Positions 56,113 to 64,000 of a stretch of 64,000 bases of DNA are shown here, piece by piece (within the stretch, counting starts at the first letter, position 1; the number at the start of each line of letters is the position of its first letter). The position numbers and the translations under genes are program-made. The stretch is taken from positions 11,983,501 through 12,047,500 of the forward strand of contig NC_060018.1 in assembly GCF_021134715.1 (NCBI RefSeq). The letters run 5' to 3'. Under the pieces are notes generated by a model that was given only the letters and a program-made list of their open reading frames with translations, ran no database searches and was not told the origin of the DNA. This DNA comes from Daphnia pulex (lineage: Eukaryota > Arthropoda > Branchiopoda > Diplostraca > Daphniidae).

Positions 56113-56529
56113 TGTTAGGCCTACCCCCGAATAGTATTGACAAGCGGTCATTCCACACGTCAACTTACTTGGGGGTACCCTTAACAAAGGGCGACTATTA
56201 TTTAATAATGTGCCTTTGTCTCTTGATTCTGTCTTAACTAGTATAAAAGCCCACCCAATGCCGTTCTTCTTCAGTCAATGCCAGGCCGTTCACGCGGTCT
56301 AGTGTTGGCTCACTCCTTATAGAGCTCAGTCTCTATGACTCATTTCCTTAGTCAGTTGTCACTAGTTGTGCAGGCGAGATGAGGCCTCAGGCAGTACGCT
56401 GGGAGTTATTCCCCGTCTGTGCACTGGTAGCAATTGGCTATGCACTGTTCTGTCCTATATCTGACCTTATTTGTATTATTTGTTGAATGCATTTGCCCGT
56501 CTCATGCTGGAGAAGTCTCGCACTCCACA
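56113..56529 (+). mobile_element. Probable solo LTR (TGTTAG...CCACA)
   Basis: Starts TGTTAGG, ends CACTCCACA, contains TATAAAAG at about 56241 with a downstream initiator-like TCAGTC. The flanks CATAG and TATAG could be a 5-base target duplication with one change. No internal retrotransposon region is present. Confidence 0.45.
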
Positions 56530-57780
56530 TATAGTCACGTGAAACTAATATGATTAATACAGATTATGTCCCTTTTTAAATTCATCTTATTCGGTGACGT
56601 TTCGCAATACGTTACACAACTACCAATATTTAGAGATGTTAAGAACAGCGGACTTCGTGCCAATAACCACGAAAATTTAGGCTACATACGAAAATTTCAG
56701 GGGCGTTCCGTTTTTTTTCGTGGTTGGCAACCCCGAAAATTTAGTAACCGTTTTAACAGTGCCAGTTACATCGAAGTAGGACAAGTTTAATTTCTTATTT
56801 GGGGGGAAAATGTGATGGGTAATCTTGTCATAACAAAAACAATTCATTTCTTTTCAAATGGTTATTTAGTTGACTACAATTTCTCTTTCATATATATAGC
56901 TAACTGAAATGGACGATGCAAATTTTATCCTTTCAGTCCATCGAGAACGTACATCGAGAACGAGACTTACATTTCATTTTGCAATGTAATGGTCGTGAAG
57001 TTGTCGTTCAGCACCTCAGGCTGGTTCGATCGCAACTGGACAACAGTACATGAAAACCGGATCGCAACATCCACACAATTAGCGACAACGACCATCTCCG
57101 ATCCTGTGACGACAACAGAGTCGCGAAGTCTCTTCTTTTCACACGTGAATAGTAAATTCCTGTAATTTGTCACGCTGCGATTTTGGTTGACGTTGATGTA
57201 TTTCATTTGACAAGTTTGTCAGGATCGAGGTCAGGATGTAGAAGTGTATTCCTCCCGTGAGCAATTACAGCCAAATTCGACAGTAAATGAGGCGACTCCT
57301 TGTTATTTGACAATCAATGCACCAGATGATCATCAATGCAGATAGCCTGCTCTATCTTCAATTTCAAGAGCGTATAGCGAAAGTTTTCTATATGTTAGTG
57401 TAGTTCTTTATTTTCCAATTGCTGCGTGTTGCCCTCTATTACTGTTCTAAGCCTAACTACTAACTGACTAAATACCTACCCATCCTCGCAAGAAATCAAA
57501 CATGATATACATCTATGGGGAGAATTTCAACTGCATGCAAACATGTGATTTTATAATGAATTTGAATAGTAATGTTGTAAATTTAAAAATAATATGAAAC
57601 AAAATATAATTTCTTTAAGACTATTTCATGATTTACTTGTGTTTAAAGTTAACTTCCAATTCAAATAGTATGTGCGACCATAGTCTAATGCTGGTTATAG
57701 CACTTAGGGTTGTTACAAATGTCTCCGGTGGCTCACTCAAAAGAAGCAGAATTGTTAATGAAACCATTTTACACCAAAAA
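56530..57780. other. Unassigned region with a short CACTGTTAAAA-type element
   Basis: At 56630-56763 a relative of the 44957 element ends in CCGTTTTAACAGTG with CGAAAATTTA and CGTGGTT motifs. A minus-strand frame at 57206-56967 has no family match. Otherwise nothing recognised. Confidence 0.35.
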
Positions 57781-57784
57781 TAAT

Positions 57785-57870
57785 ATAAAACAATATTCCC
57801 TGCGGCTGAAGGCATCCATGACGGAGTCAAGTCTAGAGAAACTTTGAGTGGCGTCATTGGAAGTATCACC
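57785..57870 (+). pseudogene. IR exon 3 relic, unit 4
   Basis: IFPAAEGIHDGVKS and SGVIGSITNL match exon 3 of unit 1. The expected GT donor is followed at once by LINE sequence. Confidence 0.8.
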
Positions 57871-57904
57871 AACCTAAGGTACGAATAGAACTACGAATAG
57901 AACA

Positions 57905-58858
57905 TTAACAAACGCCTCTCCTTCGTGAACAAAGACCACTTGCTGCCTCGTGTCAGTCTTTCTCTTCTCACAAACTGCCCACCCTGGAACATCTTTCTCT
58001 TCACTCTGCTTTCGTCCGTGATGGCTATCCCTCTCCTTCCAAGTATTCCCAGCACCCTCTATTGCTTTATTCTTGCCCATCACAGGCGCGGTGCGGCTGG
58101 TTTTAGTGTTGTGTTCACCGACTCTAGTGCAATCCGCGAAGTTCTTAATTTCTCGCTTCCCTCAGCGATCTCTTTCCGCACCGGCATGAGCCTAGCCTTT
58201 TCTGCTGCCTTGGAGAAAATTGGAGAATACCGGCAGACTTTCTCTGCGTGCGAGGTTTTTGTTCCCGAAAAACTAATTTTTCTGCAGCCTGCGACGCAGC
58301 ATTATCCAATTGAGGCAAGAAATCTGGCCCTTCTAGCGACGTTCGGCAGTTTCTGTCATATTTTTACTACTGCTAGTGCAAAATCACCGGGTCTCATCCT
58401 GGCCCGTTTTTGGGCGCAATCTCCCTCTCCTTTCTCGACTTTGTTTGCCCCTTTTTCCCCAAGACATGTGAAACAGCTGATTAGGTCCACGCTATGGAAC
58501 ATCTGGAGTAAATAGTGGGCCTTCATATCGCCTAATTTAAGTGCCAAAGCCTTCTTCCCAGCTGTGCGGTCTGCAAATGTGCTGCTAGAACGAAGAACTA
58601 ATGCCACCTCCACCCAGTTCATCACCGGCCAATGCTTCCTAAATTCATATCAACACCGTTTCGGCCTCTCTCCTTCCGCTTCCTGCCTATGTGGTGCCCC
58701 CTCCAAGACTATTCCACATTTCATTCTTCACTGCCCTATCTTCTCATCTCTCAGATCGATTTTAGTCGACGTCGTCTCTTCCAGTGGTCACCCCTGGCCA
58801 CCTCATCTTCATATCTTTCCTCAGTGCAACCTTCTATGGAACGCCCTTGCCGTTTTGA
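57905..58858 (+). mobile_element. Non-LTR retrotransposon (LINE) fragment, RNase H and C-terminal zinc motif
   Basis: Two overlapping frames read AGFSVVFTDSSA followed by SFRTGMSLAFSAALEKI, fitting the RNase H start of I- or Jockey-type LINEs, then FITGQCFLNSYQHRFG with CLCGAPSKTIPHFILHC, the C-terminal Cys-Cys-His-Cys motif. A shift near 58515 and missing 5' and reverse transcriptase parts mark it as dead. It lies between two IR exon relics. Confidence 0.75.
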
Positions 58859-58860
58859 CT

Positions 58861-58950
58861 GCGTCGGCCACCGTTTCACTGCAACGGTACGAATCCATTG
58901 AAATCGGTGGATTTTTGGGTGGTGACAATACCGTGACTTACGTCTAAAAG
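58861..58950 (+). pseudogene. IR exon 4 relic, unit 4, joined to the LINE end
   Basis: ATVSLQRYESIEIGGFLGGD continues the LINE reading frame without an intervening acceptor, then ends in a TAA at 58945-58947. The first part of the exon (EADIGL) is missing. Confidence 0.8.
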
Positions 58951-59009
58951 CAACCATTTTAATTGACTGGAACTCTAAATAAAATTAATTGCTCCTTGGG
59001 TTCTACCGG

Positions 59010-59358
59010 TGTTCAGAACGCGTGGGGGGTTGGGATTTAACTTAATGTATTTAAAGATACGGAAATATTCAACGATACAAAGGGGGGACTAGATTTACTG
59101 TCACGGCTACCTGCTGGCAGGCGCGACCTAGTTTGCTCTTACACATACAATAAACGGACTTTAACTCTATTCTGACTGACTGTCAGCGACTGCGCTGCTG
59201 CGCAACGACTCCGACTGCGACTTGTCCGCAACTCTATGCGACTCGTACGCAACTGTCGGCAACTCTTCCGTGACTGTTTTCTGCTCCGACTACTACGCGC
59301 CGAAGGGAACTATTGTTGCTGCGGCTGGGGAAGCCTCGTCTGGCTCCGATTCGGAACA
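59010..59358. mobile_element. Solo LTR with perfect 5-base target duplication
   Basis: TGTTCAGAACG to GGAACA (349 bases), flanked by ACCGG on both sides (59005-59009 and 59359-59363). The homologous empty site at about 38353 reads CTACCGGTTACATC. AATAAA near 59149 is a plausible R-region polyadenylation signal. No internal region remains. Confidence 0.85.
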
Positions 59359-59751
59359 ACCGGCTACCGCACACAGTAAATCTATTTCTTTTAGCCAGTG
59401 TTGTAAAGCTGCCACACTCATCCGCTTTGAGTTCCTACTATGTTACTTCCTATTAAGTAGTAGGCAGTTCAACAGATGGTAGTAGCCATCACCTATGCAT
59501 ATTTATTTCATTAATTTTAAATTTAAGAAATTCAAAAAATTAAATTCGGTTACGTAAATCGTCTATAATTTACCATGGGAAAAGAGATCAAATTTATCGC
59601 AAAATTTAAAAACTTGATAAATCCGGTTAAGGATACGCTGTAACGCCATTGTTGTTTCCGATAGGAGGAGATAACTATAAAAGATGTTTATGTGGTTAAC
59701 AGAAACGACGACAGCAGAACGTCATCTAAATTCTTCAAATGAACAAGAGTA

Positions 59752-60380
59752 GGGGAGAGTTGTACTAGTTGGCGCTTTTTTTGTTTTTGAGTCCCCACTT
59801 CTTTATTTTTAAATATTTTTTATCCCCGCTAGGCTTAAAGAAAAGAGGAAAAAATCAGCTATCAAAAGCGTATTTCTAGTTTATGACAATTTGCTTTGTT
59901 AAAAACCAAAAGCGCTTTGAAAATGAAGGAGGGTGGGTCGAGTCGGGGGGCAACATGCTCATGTACGCGGGGTAGGACGGCCCATGTTATTCTTACCGGT
60001 AGCCACACAAGTTGCCCCGAGAAAAGGTTTCTTTGTTATTACTGCGTTTTCAAGCAATAATTTTGTTAATAAAAATAAATAAAAATTGGTTTCTGAAAGA
60101 AGAAAGAATTTCCTTTCAGAAACTTATTTTTCATAAATTTTAAGTTAACTAATTCCACAAAAGAAAAAAGAAAACGAAATGGACGACACGAATTAAGGGT
60201 AGAAAAACTATTTTATTTCTTGTTCCCATACTACTTGGACTATTTCAGTAATTTTTTTTTAAAGATGCGCATTATTAAAGAGTATAACTGGTAATTTTTA
60301 AAATACAATCCCTCGGTCGCAAGAGGACGAAATACGGTGGGTGCCAAGTTACCCACTACCTCAATTGCCCCGTTCTCCCC
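59752..60380. mobile_element. Non-autonomous TIR element 4 of the GGGGAGA family, diverged
   Basis: Left end GGGGAGAGTTGTACTAGTTGG, right-end complement GGGGAGAACGGGGCAATTGA, flanked by TA on each side. 629 bases. The inverted ends match only over the outer bases, so either it is old or it is a composite of two family members. Confidence 0.65.
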
Positions 60381-60599
60381 TATGCTGATGAGGCGCCCAG
60401 GACCAATTGCGTGACCCGCTAACGACAAAAAAGTTCGAAATTTCTGAAATGAAAAGTCGCGGAGAAATTCTATGACTTGGATCGGACTTCTTGGCTTCTG
60501 GTCTAATGCGATGAATAACACGCAGGAGTAGGAGTGTTTATTTTGCAATAAACAAATCAAACTAAACTTGGACATTTTCATGTACTTCGACATATTCAA

Positions 60600-60802
60600 T
60601 TTTTCGTGAGAATCGAAGCAGTAGCCGTATTAGTAATTTACTCGTATAGTAATTTTAAAATCGTCCCTGTAATTTTCCTCGTGTCGTCCTAAATACAATT
60701 TACATTATAATTCAAGTGAAATAGTTCCTGAAAGGAAATTTTAGGGGATGATATCAGGATGGTATCAGACATCAGAAAAACAATTTTAATGTAGACAGTG
60801 AT
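60600..60802. repeat. IR 3' flank, homologous to about 36600-36780
   Basis: AATCGTCCCTGTAATTTTCC, CCTCGTGT and ACAATTTACATTATAATTCA match the 3' flank of unit 2 in order, although the IR gene that should precede it is missing apart from the unit 4 relics. Confidence 0.7.
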
Positions 60803-60875
60803 GGTCCTATGGCTCAATGGATAAGGCGCTTGCCTAAGGAGCAGAAGATTCCAGATACGATCCCTGGCAGGATCG
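60803..60875 (+). pseudogene. tRNA-Arg relic, unit 5
   Basis: 73 bases aligned to the 30.6 kb tRNA, with anticodon position AAG, a broken anticodon stem (CTTGC/GCAGA) and TACGATC in place of TTCGATC in the T loop. Not expected to work. Confidence 0.75.
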
Positions 60876-61489
60876 ACGATTACAAGATAACAAGATGTGG
60901 CATTAGTCAAGATGAAATTTATAATAGTTTTTTGTGGTGATGAGGTGAAATGAACGTGCATCATATCGTACACCTTATACGTATATCTGTTTGCCGTTAT
61001 GATTTTATGACATCGCCAATTTAAGCATACGAGATCTCAAACACCGAGACAGTGTATATTACAGATTGATTGAAGAAGATGCTGTAAATTGAAGATGAGT
61101 TGATGATGTATGATGGACCAATTGATGCAAAACTTTTACTGTTGCCATAAAATACCAACTTTTGTACCTGTAATAACACATAAATCACAAAACACATCCA
61201 GTTATTCCATTCTGTTAGAAATGGTCGTTTTATACTTGCACATACGAAGAGAGCGAAGCGTTAATTAATTATAGCTAATACAAATTCGGAATTTCGATGA
61301 TGTGACATCAGCACTGACATGTCGTAGATAATTCAAGTTCGGACTCGCCTGGACAATATGGCATATTAGTAGGCCTAATATGATAACGGACAATCCTGGA
61401 TTACAAAACTAATCCTGCGTCAAGACTGGGAGGAACAGACGTATCAATGGTTCGTATACCAACTATAAAACTTGCGCCTCTGCTGTGTT

Positions 61490-61545
61490 TGGTGCTTGAT
61501 CTACGGAGCAAGAAATGCCAGGTTCGATCCCTGAGGATCGAAATA
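61490..61545 (+). pseudogene. Second partial tRNA-Arg relic before the 63 kb IR
   Basis: GCTTGATCTACGGAGCAAGA to GGTTCGATCC with deletions; only the anticodon and T arms remain. Confidence 0.6.
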
Positions 61546-61561
61546 ATCCGATAACCTTATA

Positions 61562-62600
61562 CAGTCCCCTCCATAAGTATGGGATCACCCCGCGCCGTTC
61601 CATAAGGCGGCGTATATTTTTCTAGTTGGTTTTTCGGGTGGTAAAAAGTGAAAAAATGACATAAATTCACAAAACTTGGAATTTATGTCATTTTACCTCT
61701 TTTGTTTTGTCTGAATTTTTTTCAGATTTTTTCGTTCATGGGATAGGCCTCTAAAAGTGGCTCCAAAAGTATCGGATCACTCCGACGCCAACCATGTTAT
61801 CTTATGGCCCGAACTTGTTTTTCACATAGCTTTTTATATATTTAATTTTTAAGAAGGAATTTTTATTTTCAAACCGTGTATACACTACCCTTTCATAAAC
61901 TAACTGTGAGTTTTGCATGATGATCCGAATTATTTTCGAATTTTCCCAGATTTATTCGTTTCCCGAGTTTCTGAAATCAGAGACTGCAGAAAACTTCATT
62001 TACGGTTTACAACCTCTATCAGCTGGCGTAGGCAGGAAAACTAGTGTCGTTTTTATACGCCCCTTAAGTAAAAAAGGTAGCAGAGCGCCAGTGGTGTATA
62101 GAAACGACACTAATTTTCCTGCCTAAGCCAGCTGATAGAGGTTGTAAACCGTAAATGAAGTGTTCTGCAGTCTCTGATTTCAGAAACTCGGGAAACGAAT
62201 AAATCTGGGAAAATTCGAAAATAATTCGGATCATCATGCAAAACTCACAGTTAGTTTATGAAAGGGTAGTGTATACACGGTTTGAAAATAAAAATTCCTT
62301 CTTAAAAATTAAATATATAAAAAGCTATGTGAAAAACAAGTTCGGGCCATAAGCCCATAAGATAACATGGTTGGCGTCGGAGTGATCCGATACTTTTGGA
62401 GCCACTTTTAGAGGCCTATCCCATGAACGAAAAAATCTGAAAAAAATTCAGACAAAACAAAAGAGGTAAAATGACATAAATTCCAAGTTTTGTGAATTTA
62501 TGTCATTTTTTCACTTTTTGCCACCCGAAAAACCAACTAGAAAAATACACGCCGCCTTACGGAACGGCGCGGGGTGATCCCATACTTATGGAGGGGACTG
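61562..62600. mobile_element. Palindromic TA-flanked element of about 1 kb (foldback, Tc1/mariner-like ends)
   Basis: Outer ends CAGTCCCCTCCATAAGTATG and its complement, flanked by TA (61560-61561, 62601-62602). Arms of about 495 bases are nearly exact reverse complements around a centre near 62058-62095. CAGT termini and TA duplication are typical of Tc1/mariner relatives. No coding capacity; the short ORF across the centre is a by-product. Confidence 0.9.
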
Positions 62601-62705
62601 TACATTATATATCGATATGAAAACGTTTGAACGAAACGAAACGACAAAGTGTACAGAACAAACTACTGCTTGTTCGATATGCAATCAAAAATTATTTTGG
62701 TTGAG

Positions 62706-62785
62706 CGTTCACCAGTGAGTTATTATTAGATATATTGTTTACGACTGTCCACTCCCGGCGTCATGGTTACAACACGTTGGCAATT
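62706..62785 (+). promoter_or_regulatory. Conserved upstream block of IR unit 5
   Basis: TTCACCAGTGAGTTAT, GTTTACGACTGTCC and CTCCCGGCGTCATGGTTACA match the blocks before units 1 and 2. Confidence 0.4.
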
Positions 62786-63258
62786 GCATGTCATCAGGAG
62801 AGATTTTTATATAGATAGTGCTCAATAAAGCTTTCAGACGTATGTGCTTCTACCTGACCGCTGACCTATTGCAGACAATCAGTTCGGGAAACTCAGTAAC
62901 AAGTACTAAAATCTTTTGTTTTAGTCATGAACTTCATACCATAAATGCTTAAATCTGTCTGCAGTTATGGCAAACTCATCAGCATCAAATTGAGATATGC
63001 CCAACAGGCGCTCTCTAGCCAATAGCTGCATAGCGCGCGCGCCTTAAAATATTTATTTAGTCTATATATATACAATCGATAATATATGACAACAATGGAT
63101 ATGCGTGATATGAATTGCGTGCAATAAGAAATGTCATTAATCGACGGTATATCACTCGGATAGAGAATAACGATATAAACGCAAAGGGAACGAACGTGAG
63201 CTATTAGTTTAGCAAGTATTACATCAGAACCTTCCGACCGAAGAGGATCGCAAAGAAA

Positions 63259-64000
63259 ATGGTCTTAACCAGCCGAAGAAAATTTGCGTTTCTGGTATGT
63301 TTGATGGTGATTTTGATTAGAATCACCAACGCATCTAATGGTAGAGAAGTCAACGCCATCCTGCAAAACCTGCAAAGCACTTTGCGAGGAAAGGAACTAC
63401 AAGTCGTCACAGGCCACGTATGTAAAACATTTTAACCATAGCATCATCTGATCCCACACATGTATAATGTATTATATACAACTGGAATGTATACTACTAT
63501 ATTCAATTTTCAGTTTCCACCATACATTTCCATTTTGCGGAATTCATCTGGCCATATTACTGGGTATTCAGACTATCTCTACCAACAGTTGTTGTACCTG
63601 TCTCGGAAGTTAAAGTTCACGTAAGTCTTTATAAGTTTTGGCCTCTGGGCACAAAAGGCACAATTGTGACTGAGGCCGTTTTTTTTTAAATAGTTACAAT
63701 ATATTCCCTGCGCCTGAAAACACTTATGGAGTGGAGTACAACGAAACTTGGAGCGGAGTAATCGGAGCAATAGAAAAACTCGTACAAACTTATAATACGC
63801 CGATTTATTGTCATTCGAACGAATATATGTTCTCAGATTAGTATAATATATATACAAATGTTTTCTCATGTTTAAATTCAGGAAGCGGATATTGGTTTAG
63901 TGCCATTGACTGTCTCACTAGAGTGGTACGAAGCTATTGAATTCTGTGGATTCGTAGGTGGTGACAATACTGGAATTCTTATCAAATATCCTGCCGCTAA
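63259..64000 (+). CDS. Ionotropic receptor gene, unit 5, 3' end outside the window
   Basis: Exons 63259-63417, 63514-63620, 63694-63781 and 63882->64000 match units 1 and 2 in length and phase. Signal peptide (FLVCLMVILIRITNA), the S1 pieces FPPYISILRNSSGHI and EADIGLVPLTVSLEW, and GGDNTGILIKYPAA are intact to the window edge. It is closer to unit 2 than to unit 1 (GREVNAILQN against GREANAILRN). No break is seen in the visible part. Confidence 0.85.

Noticed and set aside
61917-62126. 69-codon frame across the palindrome centre
   Set aside because: By-product of the inverted repeat; the arms also give similar frames in reverse.

Overview
The window is eukaryotic nuclear DNA, most likely from an arthropod and probably a branchiopod crustacean (Daphnia-like). 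This rests on multi-exon genes with very short GT-AG introns (mostly 50-90 bases), arthropod-type families (fatty acyl-CoA reductase, fucosyltransferase, prolyl 4-hydroxylase, a tandem chemosensory-type ionotropic receptor array), an isolated tRNA gene, and a high load of small DNA transposons and gene relics. The species call is inference. No bacterial operon, CRISPR array or rRNA gene is seen.

Layout. 1-1.83 kb: 3' part of a fatty acyl-CoA reductase (FAR). 1.37-3.6 kb: a block repeated at 16.0-18.3 kb. 3.7-6.7 kb: two decayed alpha-1,3-fucosyltransferase genes. 8.1-9.2 kb: a decayed prolyl 4-hydroxylase alpha gene. 10.2-13.4 kb: an intronless 1073-codon gene combining a duplicated coiled coil, an eIF4E-binding motif, a MIF4G domain and a KH domain. 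14.1-20.3 kb: a chimeric fragment and FAR C-terminal relics. 20.6-22.1 kb (minus): an intact five-exon gene related to mRNA capping guanylyltransferase but with degenerate active-site motifs. 23.0-24.2 and 28.9-30.2 kb: two fatty acid hydroxylase paralogues flanking a minus-strand retinol-dehydrogenase-like SDR gene (25.5-27.1 kb).

30.6-37 kb and 57.7-64 kb: a tandem array of units, each made of a tRNA-Arg gene or relic, a conserved upstream block and an ionotropic receptor (IR) gene. Unit 1 is intact, unit 2 has a 2-base frameshift, two units are relics, and the last runs off the window end. 37-61 kb is a transposon-rich zone. It holds four TA-flanked elements sharing GGGGAGA termini, several other inverted-repeat elements, a solo LTR with a perfect 5-base target duplication, a LINE fragment fused to an IR exon, and a near-perfect palindrome of about 1 kb flanked by TA.

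The most unusual structure is at 45.9-55.8 kb. A minus-strand multi-exon gene is split inside an exon by a 4.58 kb element with CCCTAGTGGCACA inverted termini. That element carries an intact six-exon DUF4806-like gene and an acidic ORF, but no transposase I recognise. A divergent, decayed plus-strand gene lies on the other side of the split gene's promoter. All exon boundaries given here were placed by eye from reading frame, splice-site bases and family resemblance.
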